From Ectobius pallidus (lineage: Eukaryota; Arthropoda; Insecta; Blattodea; Ectobiidae), in contig CAXKWD010000001.1 of NCBI GenBank assembly GCA_964059195.1, positions 159,514,532 to 159,578,531 on the forward strand: a stretch of DNA of 64,000 bases. The letters are read 5' to 3'. Shown piece by piece: positions 22,907 through 33,662 of the stretch. The first letter of the stretch is position 1; the number at the start of each line of letters is the position of its first letter. The notes beneath the pieces were generated by a model. That model was not told the DNA's origin. It saw only the letters and a list, made by a program, of their open reading frames with translations, and did not search any database. The position numbers were made by a program, and so were the translations under genes.

Positions 22907-23197
22907 GTTGTGTGTGAAATGTGGAAATTACTTGAAATTGACAGTTGAATTCTACCACTGCTGCACGATAATATGTGAGTCAGCTGTTCACTGCTTTCTT
23001 GATGTCTTTTGAGCTGTTGTGTTTTCTGTAGTACTGAAGCACTGCCGAATAGATGATACAGAGTTTATGTACTAGAAATCGTAGCTCTTGAATACGCGGA
23101 TGCCGTCGCGGTTGAGTCTGCATACAATGAACGAGATCGATAAGACGAGACAAACCATATATATGTGTGTGAATAATGAAATTGTTTCTTAGTAGTC

Positions 23198-23215
23198 CGG
23201 TCCGTTGAGGAACCA
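23198..23215 (-). other. Candidate tRNA primer-binding site
   Basis: Directly after the 5' LTR (one base gap) the minus strand reads TGGTTCCTCAACGGACC. TGG is the expected complement of a tRNA CCA end. The implied tRNA 3' end is TTGAGGAACCA. I could not match it to a specific tRNA from memory, so the primer is left unassigned. Confidence 0.55.
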
Positions 23216-23216
23216 A

Positions 23217-24153
23217 TGTAAGGGTCGGCCGGAAAATATATCCGGTCCGAGAGGGCAATGTAAGTCTTTAGGACCAATGTTAGGGTCAGGACCGTAAGGA
23301 GCAAATGTTAGGTTAAGGTACTTCTCAAATAGGAAATAAAACGTTGCTTTTAGGTTTGGAAGGGACTTCAATTGGAAGTGCATAAGATAGGAAAGATTAG
23401 CCACCTCTGAATAGCTAGTGAGGACCAGATTCGAAAGAATCAAAATGAGAGCAATAGACTGTAACCTCAGGACACTGGTATCAGGAATCCACGGACTACT
23501 TAAGGAAAACAATCGAAACGTGAAATAATCACAACTTACTAGATTCACACACAATAATTATTTAAACTAATTGAAATAGAAACACTGATACATAAGATGC
23601 AAGAGTACGTTATCACACGTGGTTGAAAATATTAATTTCTTGAAAACCTTGACAAATAATATCTTAAAATGCGTAGATTAACTTGCTCTTGAAGTTAATA
23701 CTAAACTTTTGCATGTAGTTTAGTCGTAAAAGCTGATATAAGCACTGGAACATGTAGCGTTGGTTGCACAACTGTTGCGTAATATCAAACTTCTGTAACT
23801 CGGAGAATTCACTCGCGAATTTGATGAATTATATGTAATTATGTATGAATAATTACTGAGAGCCACAATTGCGCACAATTGTGTCTAATTCACCGCTTCC
23901 AGAGCAAGTTTAATGAAACTTGGTAGAAAAAGCGGGAATTCCTCGAGCCTACTAGATACACTGTTATCTGCGTGAGGTCTCGTTCAATACTAACTGGCGT
24001 GACGCTACACCACCACATATAACAAAAGAAATTAGCAAGTCATGCATGATCCCACAATGCTTTGAGGCGGGAATAAGATGACAATCAAAGCGGGACATTG
24101 CAAGCGGACAGTTTGAAACATTCTAAAGTAGAAACATGTTGCTTGCGCGAACA
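23217..24153 (-). repeat. 5' LTR of BEL/Pao element
   Basis: 937 bp; carries the promoter of the element by position. By eye identical to 16488-17424, including the self-complementary AATTGCGCACAATT. No convincing TATA box or initiator was picked out. The flanking duplication ATAAT follows at 24154-24158. Confidence 0.97.
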
Positions 24154-24222
24154 ATAATGATGATAATAATAATAGTTGTTGTTAGTACTATTAGTAGCAG
24201 CAGTAGTAGTTGTTGTAGCATT
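24154..24222 (+). repeat. Degenerate trinucleotide repeat, right side of BEL/Pao insertion
   Basis: ATAATGATGATAATAATAAT, then GTTGTT, AGTAGCAGCAGTAGTAG and GTTGTTGTAG. Continues the microsatellite interrupted at 16488. Confidence 0.85.
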
Positions 24223-24420
24223 TATCATAATCAACTCCTTTACTGGCATCAGATGGCTGGAAACGTGTGATAGGCTTCTTAAACCAATCAGTAGTAAATC
24301 AACAACTACTTACGATGGGAAGAATTAGTTAAGTAAATTGTCTTGGGTTTTTACTTAAATCTGGGCAGATAGAAATGTCTTTTAGTGAAAATACTTAGAC
24401 CTGGGGTAGTATGTGAAAAA
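24223..24420. other. Unassigned interval
   Basis: Short AT-rich spacer between the microsatellite and the next repeat; nothing recognised. Confidence 0.5.
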
Positions 24421-25464
24421 TCTGATGTGAAAGTCACATAACTTCCTCTGCCCAAATAAAAGTTTGCAGCATTTACGCTAATTATGCTTTTTTATCTTAT
24501 AGCCCCTTCTTTGAATGTTGCGACTAAAAACGCAGGCTATGGGAAAAAAAAAACAAGCGACTGCAAACGTTTTTTGAACTTTCTGCTGTTAAGAATAATT
24601 TCCGAAATTTATCAAATATTCCCCTCAGACATTTCTTTACTGTAAGCAGGGCCAACAGTATATTTTTCTCTCTTCACGTGCTTATATAGAATAAAATGCC
24701 TTAAATGTCCGCGTATTCAGTTGTTCACCAGGAAAGTTGGTAGGTTACAACCACCCTTCAGAGAATGTTTTTGAAATGGTATAAGCAATCCATGTACAAA
24801 ATTTAAAGGACATTTTTAGAGCCGTTTATGAGAAAATAGCAAAAAACAAAAGATTCTTCATGTAAAGTCCCCTTAAATATAAGAAAAGGTTGTAGCCAAT
24901 CTTCACAGCCTCAGAAGGTACCTAACCAAAATACAAAATTTTGTTTTCGTACGATTTACAAGAAGCCGTATTGCAAAAAGCACGTATTCACAGTGGGTTG
25001 CTTATAACTACCCTTCAGAGAATTTGTTCGAAAAAATGTTTCAAATAAAAGTTTTAGCTCTTGGTACAAGCAATCTATGCGCAAAATTTAAAGAAAATCG
25101 TTAGAGCCGTTTTCGAGAAAATCGCGAAATACGAAAATTTCTTCATGTAAAGTCCCCTTAAAAATAAGGGAAATTTGTCGCCAATCTTCGAATCACATCT
25201 TCAGAAGGTACCTGACCCAAATACGAAATTTTGTTTTCATACGATTCTCCGTTTCGGAGCTAGCCTGTTCACAAACTTCCACACAGACAGACACACACAC
25301 AGACACACGCACAGACACACACACATACATGTTTCCAAAAATAGTATTTTTGGATTCAGGGGGCCTTGAAACGTGTACATATGCTAAAAACTCAACTTCG
25401 AATTTTAGGGTCGAAAACAATACTTCCTCTACCTATAGTACCTATGGTACGGGCAGAGGAAGTA
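24421..25464 (+). mobile_element. Hairpin-ended non-autonomous element, copy A (Helentron/HINE-like?)
   Basis: Starts TCT, then a 15-base hairpin ATGTGAAAGTCACAT (24425-24439), then ACTTCCTCTGCCC (24441-24453). It ends with a stem-loop whose 5' strand is ACTTCCTCTACC (25422-25433) and whose 3' strand is GGGCAGAGGAAGT (25451-25463); this last is the exact reverse complement of the left motif. An ACAGACAC-type simple repeat lies at about 25283-25326. A subterminal inverted repeat, a 3' stem-loop and a microsatellite core are the layout described for DINE-1/HINE elements, but the CTRR end of classical Helitrons is absent. An internal unit of about 265 bp is present twice (from about 24736 and 25000) and once in copy B. 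No coding. Confidence 0.75.
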
Positions 25465-25468
25465 ATAA

Positions 25469-25498
25469 AGTAGAAGAAGAAGAAGAAGAAGAAGAAGG
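25469..25498 (+). repeat. (AGA)n microsatellite
   Basis: About nine AGA/GAA units just right of the hairpin-ended element. Confidence 0.9.
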
Positions 25499-26680
25499 TA
25501 TTACAAGCTTGCCTCGTACAACGAAATAAAGGAGAGCACAAGTTAAAAAAAATTCTTACATTATAGAGGATGAACACGTTAGCTGGGAACAAATTTCTCC
25601 TTCGCCTTTGAATTGGCGCCTTTGAATTGACTGGTTATCGTCGCTAGGCAACTCAGGCAGACCTACAAAAGTTTACATTTTCTCAATACGTTCGAAGAAT
25701 AATAATATTGCTGAACGAAGGCTGTTATCTCGGAACGGCAGAAAGTGCAATATGTGTAGAGAAATCTGTCGGTTGGCACAAGTGCTAATAGCTTCATCTT
25801 ACTGGATAATTACTCGCCTGGATGGCGCTCTAATGACAATGTGGACTGTTAGTACTTCAGTCTGCAACTCAAAAAAATTAATGCCACTTATACTCACGAG
25901 ATGACCTAAATAGTCCCACACAATAGAAGGCCATTGAGTATGTAATCTAGGATTATTATACTAACGTTTAAAATGTGGTAATGCAATGTGGTATTTATGT
26001 TCTTTGAAAACAGTATTACGAAATTATTATTCATATGGTATTGATGGAGTTGTGTTACTACTATTTCTGTGTAATTGTTTTAATTCAAAGCCTAATTAAC
26101 TGTAATAGATCTAATTGTGATAATGGTTTAAAATATCAGTCACTGTAATTTGAAGTACGGTACCTTATTGTTTGATTAAACCTATATTTAGAAAATAATA
26201 TAATTTGAAGTACGTGAATACAATTATTTTGATTAAGCGTATATTTAGAAAATAATACTAGAGGTCAATAAAAACTACTAGGTAGGCAATAGACCGGATC
26301 GTTATTTATCATAATAAAGTAACCTACTCTAAAAATAACATAATAAGATTGGATTAAATAAAAATAAAATAACTAAACTGATGTTATTTCTTTAAAGAAA
26401 AAACAAACACACAAACAAATGCCATAAGCTACATGAAAAAAGGGCAGCTACTGGGATTAGTATCTTGTTAGTTTGCTAGATGTAAGACTAGAAACTTGTA
26501 ATTAATATTGGACAAATTATGAAATTAATTAATATTGCAATTAAAATAATTGAAGATTATTTGAGATTCGAATTCACTCTTTTTGTAAATAAACTAATTA
26601 ACGGCTGTAGCCATTTTGCTTGCTAATATAATACAGTTAACAACTATAATACAAGGCTATATAATTAAATATTGGCCCAA
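25499..26680. other. Unassigned interval with a local tandem duplication
   Basis: AT-rich, no gene. At about 26147-26268 a unit of roughly 60 bp is repeated in tandem (AATTTGAAGTACG ... CGTATATTTAGAAAATAATA). Confidence 0.5.
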
Positions 26681-27060
26681 TCTATATATATATATATAAA
26701 TGAATGTATGTGTGTGTGTCCTTTATGCATTACTACACCATTCATCCGATCGCCATGAAACTTTGGGAAGTTGTTGGGTGCATTCCCGGGAAGGTTTCTG
26801 TCACACTACATTTTTAATTTTAGCCTTCGTTCGCGAGTTATGAGTGAAAAACGGCAAGAAAACGTGCATTTTTTACGCTTTCGAAGCATAAGTTTTCAGT
26901 TATTCATTTCAGTTGTCAAATCAATTGCAGAAGGCTTTGTCTATTTTTGTCATACTTTGGAAACAATAGCATCGCGATCGCTTTGGAAGGCAATGGATAT
27001 CTCATGTTATTATAAACGCCAGAGAAGTTATTGATAAGGTGATGATAAGGTAATATTAAA
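26681..27060 (+). mobile_element. Helitron-like 5' segment, copy 1
   Basis: Begins TCTATATATATA after an A, as Helitron 5' ends do, followed by AAATGAATGTATGTGTGTG and GTCCTTTATGCATTACTA. The next 300 bp match the segment from 27413, including TCATCCGATC, ATGAAACTTTGGGAAGTTGTTG and TTCGTTCGCGAGTTATGAGTG. No 3' terminus is evident; a different sequence follows. Frames across both copies are in part open but carry no domain. Confidence 0.55.
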
Positions 27061-27273
27061 TATTTATTTAACGTGGAATATGCTTCTTATGAAAGATGGT
27101 TTACAGAAAATTCCGGGGAAGTTGCTTAGTTCGGGGTCCAGGCTACAACATTTCTATATGTAATCATAAGTAAAATCTCTTATGTAGGGTCGTTAAATCT
27201 GCCTGAAATGTAACGGAAGTCTGGACAAATGAATATAGAAACTATGGCCTCAGTAGGCTTATTCCATTCTTCA

Positions 27274-27412
27274 TCTATATAAATAAAAACGAATATATGT
27301 CTGTCTGTCAAATACATTTACACACATTTTTTTCATCGTGAGTTTAATCGATTTCAATTCTCATAATCTTCTGAGAATGCAGCAACGCTCGACGGGTAAT
27401 CTATATAGATCT
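27274..27412 (+). mobile_element. Short Helitron-like fragment
   Basis: Begins TCTATATAAATAAAAACGAA with TGTCTGTCTGTC shortly after, a 5' end of the same general type. About 130 bp on, GCAGCAACGCTCGACGGGTA resembles a decayed 3' terminal hairpin followed by CTAT. It is sandwiched between the two larger copies. Confidence 0.4.
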
Positions 27413-28067
27413 TCTACATAGCCTACATAAAAATGAATGTATGTGTGTCTGTCCTTTATGCATTACTATGCCATTCATCCGATCATCATGAAACTTTGGG
27501 AAGTTGTTGAATACATTCCCGCAAAGGCATGCTACATTTTTAATTTTAGCTTTCGTTCGCGAGTTATGAGTGAAAACGGGATTGAGACGTACATTTCTTG
27601 CGCTTTCGAAACATCAGTTTTCAGTTGTCAAATCAATTGCAGATGACTTTGCCTACTTTCGTCATACCTTGGAAATAAAAGCATCGCGATCGTTCGAATT
27701 TTGTAAGCCCACCATTGCCGAATCATTTGTTTATAATGTCAAGGCACGCAGACAGATGAAATTTTCACCCTAGACGGAAGAAGAATAGTGAATATAGCCC
27801 TAAATGGACAAACATTATGCAGGGTTTTTTTTAGGCCAGGGAACTCGAATCTGATGTTATTTTTCCCATGCTGCGCTTTCTAATCGTGGAATTCACTTCA
27901 AAGCCGGATTTACAGTTGTTTCATTAATTAGGCCTATCAATCGTTTAATTTAGACCTATGAATGCTTCGTGTGCAAAGTGTTAGTAAATATAATAGTTTA
28001 ATTATTTTGCTCTTAATTTATAATCTTCCTATTAATTATTGTGGGCGAAGCCGCGGGGATCTGCTAT
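27413..28067 (+). mobile_element. Helitron-like element, copy 2
   Basis: Begins TCTACATA and shares about 300 bp with the copy from 26681. The right end is GGGCGAAGCCGCGGGGATCT followed by GCTAT: a GC-rich hairpin about ten bases from CTAT, where a Helitron would have CTAG or CTRR. Terminus and family are inferred from that layout. Non-coding. Confidence 0.5.
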
Positions 28068-28267
28068 AAGCTATAATAAGCTGTAGCTTATCTAGCGTTT
28101 TCTGAGGAAATAGTTTGTGTGTGATAAGTCGTTCTTCCCCATTTCAAATTCTAAATACCTATATAAAGACCTTAAAGACCTCGAGTTTGAAAATCGAAAG
28201 TCCTTCATAAGTTATTTTCGCATTTACAAAATACAAAACCCGAGCGACGCCGGGCCTTTTAAGCTAG
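28068..28267 (+). mobile_element. Helitron 3' terminus
   Basis: Ends CCCGAGCGACGCCGGGCCTT then TTAAGCTAG followed by T. A GC-rich hairpin about ten bases before CTAG, with T next, is the canonical Helitron 3' end. The matching 5' end is not certain. It may belong to a different family from the copies just upstream. Confidence 0.6.
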
Positions 28268-28984
28268 TAGATAATATGTTGCTCAACATATTCCTTTTAA
28301 TTTTATTCTTTAGATAGCCTATTCGATTTAGTAACAAATATCAGACTTTAATACAAAGTAGAGCCGATTTAAGTGGTTTAGTTATATGCCATCTTGTGTA
28401 TGCAAGCGATATCGGGACCAGTGTGCACAGTATCTGAAACTTATTACTTATGGCGGGCTATCCTTTTTTAATTACTCTAAAATAACTATTTGTGGAATAA
28501 TTATTACAGTGTTTCTCCCAGTCCATCCCTCTACACAGAACGCATAATTTGCACAATGCCAGGTGTTAGAGATCGCTCGAGTAAATAATGCACGTGTTTT
28601 GCTTGCATAATCCCCATATGCTGAGAAATGTGCACCTGGAGATATGTCAACCATTAGGTAAATTGCACTAATGTTCTGTCTGTTTGTCACATTCTCCTTT
28701 CATCACTCAATTAATATTACAATAAACATGGTAGGCCTATGTGTTGAAAACGTATGTTAATTCTTTGCAAGAATAGATATATGCATTCCCCACATATTTC
28801 TGAAGTGAAATGTTTTTCTCTTAGGTACAAATATGATAAATATAGTCAGTCGAAGCTCTTGCGAAGAATAAACTAAGAAACCCTCTCATATCTTTGTTTA
28901 ATATTTCTATTGTGAAATATTCAACGGTCTAAGACTAGCCTATCCGTATTGTGCACTAGGCAAGACTTCAAAAGATATGTGTGT
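28268..28984. other. Unassigned interval
   Basis: No gene or repeat recognised. A 72-codon minus-strand frame at 28472-28690 shows no domain. Confidence 0.5.
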
Positions 28985-29356
28985 GTGCTGAGATAGGTAG
29001 CTTATAACAACCCTTTAGAGAATTTGTACCAAAAAATGTTTTAAATAAAAATTCAGCTCGTAATAATAAATTCAATTTCCGTGAAGTTTTACACAAACTC
29101 GTTAAAACTTTTCAAGAAAATCGCTAAAAATACAACTTTTAATGTTTAAAATGGTAGTATAAGTAAGAGAACTTAACCCAAATATAAGATTTCGATTTAG
29201 ATCGAATTTTTGTTTTGTTTTACAGCAAGAGACATAATTATACACATATATTCCCGAAAGTTTATTTTTGATTCGCTGAAACCTCGATATGGAATTTCAA
29301 GGTAGAAAACAATAGTTCTTCTACATATAGTGCTATAGTATAGGTAGAGACAGTAG
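28985..29356 (+). repeat. Old copy of the hairpin-ended repeat family
   Basis: Matches in order: TAGCTTATAACAACCCTT, AGAGAATTTGTACCAAAAAA, AAGAAAATCGCTAAAA, ATATTCCCGAAAG, then ACAATAGTTCTTCTACATAT and a GGTAGAGACAGTAGT end. Strongly diverged, with the simple-repeat core lost. Confidence 0.6.
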
Positions 29357-29851
29357 TAACTTAAAATTTATTGGGTTTGTAAATTTAATAGTGTTTTGCA
29401 CCTATTTTTTCGGTATATTTCCTCCTTTCAGAGTTAGCGTTATTTCCCCTACAGTGTTTAAATTTTTTTTAAGAAGTTTGCTTCTTACAGTTAGAACGAA
29501 AATACATGTGTTAGTAGGATAAAAATCCAAGTATGATATATAAATAAAAAAATATTACGTCCGATTGTTCTTTGAAGTACGTCTTCAAAATACGTCATAA
29601 GTAAACAGTGAAATTTCCCGAGCAGATTAAGATGGGGGGGAAATGAAATTTGTTTGTGGTCACCCTGTGTATCATTAAGACGGTCTGTGAAGTTGGTCAT
29701 GAGGGAGAGACTTGTGCTAAAGCTCTCAACTTTATGAAGTAACAGAGGAGAGGTTCGTCTTAGCTTTCACAGGACAATATACTGCCATCTTGTGGTCTCT
29801 CTACTCTACCTACCGTTAATATTTAGATTTACAAAATTTGTGAAAAATTTA
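29357..29851. other. Unassigned interval
   Basis: No gene seen. GTGGTCACCCTGTGTA at about 29656-29671 looks like one end of a mariner-type element, but no partner end was found. Confidence 0.45.
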
Positions 29852-29853
29852 TA

Positions 29854-30220
29854 CAGTGTGTCCACGCTAGAGGGATCGAGAAATAAATGCTCGCCAGTTA
29901 AAACGAGATAAGGATATTGCTGCATTCTGCATATGACAGGAAAAGGAAACTCTCCGAGATTGTGCAACACAGTTTTCAGACAGCTCCATGCGCATGCGCA
30001 TGCGCGTCAAGAGCTTTTGTCTCGAAATGTAGACACCGCAACAGAAAATTCAGTGCGTGTTATGGCTAGCAGAAGAGAAATCTGTTACTCGGGTGCAACG
30101 CCGTGTTCGTCGTACGTGGAATGTGGATCCACCTGGTCATAAAGCGATTCTCCAATGGGACAGAACACTCCGAGAAACAGGTTCTTTACTACTCTCGATC
30201 CCTCTAGCGTGGACACCCTG
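29854..30220 (+). mobile_element. Mariner-like deletion derivative with DUF4817-type coding remnant
   Basis: The termini share GTGTCCACGCTAGAGGGATC in inverted orientation and continue CGAG; the outer bases are CAGTG at the left and CCCTG at the right. TA flanks both ends (29852-29853, 30221-30222). On the plus strand the frame around 30057-30190 reads WLAEEKSVTRVQRRVRRTW, then LRETGSLL. This matches the N-terminal helix-turn-helix of transposase-like proteins carrying DUF4817 (pattern VQR-FR---...RETGS). The catalytic part is missing, so a 367-bp deletion derivative is the best reading. The ends are well preserved and could still be recognised by a transposase. Confidence 0.75.
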
Positions 30221-30222
30221 TA

Positions 30223-32021
30223 TTAATTGTTGTGTTCCTACTTCTGAACAAGAGTTTTTGAACCTGCAGTATATTTCCAAAGGGAAGGTTATCTGTGATA
30301 AGTGTAATAAAATATTATTTTTGATTTATTTAAATATCTTTGCTAGTTTTAGCTGGCTGCTAAAATATCAAAGTATGACACAATTCGTGCTTTTCTCCTC
30401 AAAGCTATAGACGTCGTTTATAATATTGTTCATTGTACTTTACTGTTATTGGTATTCCTCCTACACCCCTATGTCTCACTATTTTCTAATAGGCTAAACT
30501 CTTTCTCAATCCCGTTTACCATGTAATCTTAGAACGATTACCTTCTGGCACCTAATTGATGACAGCTTAGCTTGTTACACTGTCAGTAAATCTACCGAGG
30601 AAACTCCAAAGGAATACATTATAATCACGTTCTCACATTATCCCAGTTGTCAAGTGGTAATCACAGTATGCCAGATACCCACATATTAGAGTACAGTTGT
30701 TTGAAAATGCCGAGGGTTATTGTTGTACTAACTATGCAGTCAGCAAACTAGGGAACTGTAAAGTTCTTTCCTGATATTTTCCCTCTTTGCAGATGTCAGT
30801 ATATTATTATCAGTGATTGACATAACTCAGTTTTCTGTAAATGTAAAAGAGAACATTGTTCCATAGACGAAATGTATCCCATAAAGCAAAACACACTTGA
30901 AATTTTGAACTTTCTTTTAGATTGTCTCCTAGTATCCCTATGGCGATGCTATCTTAATGTATTTACATTTATGTATGCTCTTATGCGACAGTCCCATGTC
31001 TGTAAATTTACATAGCTTAAATATAACTCCTACAAGACAGAATTCTGCTGGCACAATGGCGAGGTCATAGGCCTAAATAGTTGTACACGGCCCCATTAAA
31101 TAAACTGATATTAGGCCTATGTGTGTACGCATGAAATCTTCATTAACGTCTATTACTGCCCAGCCTTTCCCTTAATTACTAATGATAATTTTTAATTAAC
31201 TTTTAGGGTTATGAATTCAAACATTTGTATATATTATTATATAGATAATTATATAACAAGGAAATATTCACATCATAAGTAAAATCAACTGTGATTCAGT
31301 CATGTATTAATTAACAAGAAGATGATTAAATATTTATTGTTTCATGAGTTAAACCTGGGACAATTCGTACCAATCGGCGTTAAAAGCCGATGGAATGCTG
31401 CGTTGCTACACAAGCCTCCGTATAAAGAAAGTATTCTCGTGATTCTAGCCGGGTGCCCGAAGCAATTATTCATTGTCGCATATTTTTAGAAACAAAAGAA
31501 GCATAACTACGTCCTGTGATTACGTCTATTTCCAGAATGTTAATGAAAAAAAATTAATCTCCATGGAAGTGATCAACGCCTGAGCGAGTACGCAAATTGC
31601 ATATCAAGTCTGCAGAGCATATCAGAATATTAAAGTTTAAAGCGTTTATTTTTAATATGTGTTAAAAACAGTTTGAGATATCAAAATCGTAGTTAAGCCC
31701 TATTTGTTTCTGTTAAGCTTCGGAAGTTTAAATTCCATTGCGATTGGTTACACATATCTAAATATTTAGGTGTACCCCTTGAAATCTCCGTGTTTTTGTT
31801 TTAATTTTAAAAGTGAAACCGATAACAGATAAGTGCCATCATTTTAAGGAATCTGTGAAAATTTTTAAAAGTGACAATGCCAATGGATATGTGCCATCAT
31901 TTTACGGAATGTGTTCAAAAACCGGACTTTGATAATTTAAACATTAGAACAGTTTGTATGTGAACGAGTAAATGGACGAACAGACGAATGGATAACTAAG
32001 CAAAAGCAAGAGAACGACCCC
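30223..32021. other. Unassigned interval
   Basis: No gene or RNA gene recognised. Around 31796-31915 a unit of about 68 bp occurs twice (TTTTAAAAGTGA, then GTGCCATCATTTTA in each). Confidence 0.5.
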
Positions 32022-32023
32022 TA

Positions 32024-32823
32024 CTACCCGCGCGCGATTTCTTGAGCGCTCGGCTCCCTAGTCCTTATTCGGTAGGTTTCGTTCAACTTCGTAGGTTAAG
32101 CTGACAACATTGAAACACGAAGTACGCTATACACCCTGACATCTAGTGGCTTCAATACTAAGCTTTCATTCTGTCTCAGGATTCTTATTTATTTATTGAC
32201 ATTATCTTTTCTGACGCATCGAGGTATGGAGAAAAATACAATCTTTCGAACTGCTGATTTCACAAACACTTCATTGTACATCCAACACTTTCCTCACTTC
32301 TTTAAGAATTCCGTATGTGCTAATTTTTGACGATCCCGTGAACTCTGTTGTCAATTTCATGGACTGAAAGTTGAGCGAACTTTTCACAAAACATATTAAA
32401 TACGTTTAAAATTAGGCCTATAGTTTTCTCCACTTTTAGATGCCTTACCTCTCTTACGTTTTACAACACGAAATGGTGAAGCATGTTCTGCTAAGACTCT
32501 TCTTTATGTTTAAAATTAGTCATCCAGTGTAAAAATACTGAGCCTATATTATGCATAATATTCTTATTTGATGACTTATTTGATAACCAAAGGCTTATGA
32601 CGTGTAATTAATTGTTACGCAATATCGTCACCACGTTATATTATTGGACTGCATTAAAATCGTATTTAAAGTCACTACATAAAATACCAAATGCGCGATT
32701 CTGCTGAAACAATATTTCTTTGGTTGACAACACTGCAGAAAGACTGGCGGAATAGCTATGTTTTGTTCCCCCCGACCCTCACTTCCCCGTGAATCCAGCG
32801 CTCAAGAAGTGGTGCGCGGGTAG
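32024..32823. mobile_element. Inverted-repeat DNA element, CTACCCGCGC family
   Basis: The left end CTACCCGCGCGCGATTTCTT and the right end in reverse complement, CTACCCGCGCACCACTTCTT, differ at three positions and both continue GAGCGCT. TA flanks both sides (32022-32023, 32824-32825). The 800-bp interior has no recognisable transposase. Confidence 0.7.
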
Positions 32824-32825
32824 TA

Positions 32826-33420
32826 ATTACCTCCACAAAAAGTGAAACTGGTGAAATTTGAATTAAATATTAAAGAGAAATTTGAATTGTTTGGTAAATG
32901 CGAATTTAGGGAAAATTGTTATTTGTAAATTTGTTCTCAAACAAATTAATATATATGTAGATGAAACAAACTTATGAAAAGTAGGTTTTGAAAACTGAGT
33001 TTATAAAAGGGTTTGCAAATATTGGTCGGGAATGGCAGAGGTACATGAGTAACGAGAAAATGGTGAAATGACAAAAAGTAGGAGAAAGTCGAAATAATAG
33101 AATAAAACTATGGGCCGCTAGGTCACCTCCAAAACCCGCATGGATTAGCTGAGTATGTAATCCCAGTTGCCGTGGTGATTAGACGAAGTATAAACATTAC
33201 AGCTAGACAAAAGCGTGTCTTGCTGTTTGGTCAATACAGATCAATAGAATCATGAATCATTAACAAACATACCTATCAGGAAATTGAGAAATATGAGATC
33301 GTATAAATTAAAAATCTGAACAGATAATTAAATATATCATAGCGGGTAGCGGGTAGCGGGTATTCTTGAACACAAGACCATAAATTCTATTTTTACTAAG
33401 TATATTTCGCTATTTGCAAT
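32826..33420. other. Unassigned interval with short tandem heptamer
   Basis: AGCGGGT occurs three times in tandem near 33342-33362. Nothing else recognised. Confidence 0.5.
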
Positions 33421-33662
33421 TGAAGGGTCGGAAAAATTAAGGGGATAAGTCCACTTTTTGTAATTTTTCAGGAGAGCATTTTAATGCCCATTATGAGTAT
33501 TTATTTTCCTTGCCTCATTTTTAAATTTTTATTTTATTTTCACGTGGACTCTTTATTTCCATCTGATAAGTGTGTTGCAAAGCTTACGGTCCGTTGTTTC
33601 ATAGGCTAATGACACTAAAAATCCTGAAAATGGACTTATCCCCTTTATTTCTCCAACCTTCC
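33421..33662. mobile_element. Short MITE with GGGGATAAGTCCA subterminal repeats
   Basis: The left part TGAAGGGTCGG...AAGGGGATAAGTCCA is mirrored at the right by TGGACTTATCCCCTTTATTT...CCAACCTT. The two arms match over about 35 bp with a few changes and continue to TTCAGGA. About 240 bp in all. No clear target duplication. Confidence 0.65.

Larger units (their letters stand above)
16488..24153 (-). mobile_element. Complete BEL/Pao LTR retrotransposon
   Basis: A 7666-bp element on the minus strand: 5' LTR 23217-24153, leader with candidate primer site, one polyprotein ORF (22906-17687), candidate polypurine tract, 3' LTR 16488-17424. Both LTRs are 937 bp, start TGT and end ACA on either strand, and I found no difference between them reading base by base. 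ATAAT is duplicated on both flanks (16483-16487, 24154-24158), the usual length for the superfamily. There is no envelope-like ORF. Identical LTRs and an unbroken ORF point to a recent, possibly still mobile insertion. It lies in a trinucleotide microsatellite. Confidence 0.97.

Noticed and set aside
16488..24153. Endogenous retrovirus with envelope
   Set aside because: No envelope-like frame between the polyprotein stop and the 3' LTR (262 bp only); domain set and order are those of BEL/Pao retrotransposons.
25193..25529. Frames across the 24-kb and 39-kb hairpin-ended copies (Val/Ser/Cys and Thr/His repeats)
   Set aside because: They translate the ACAGACAC simple repeat and are not conserved as protein between the copies.
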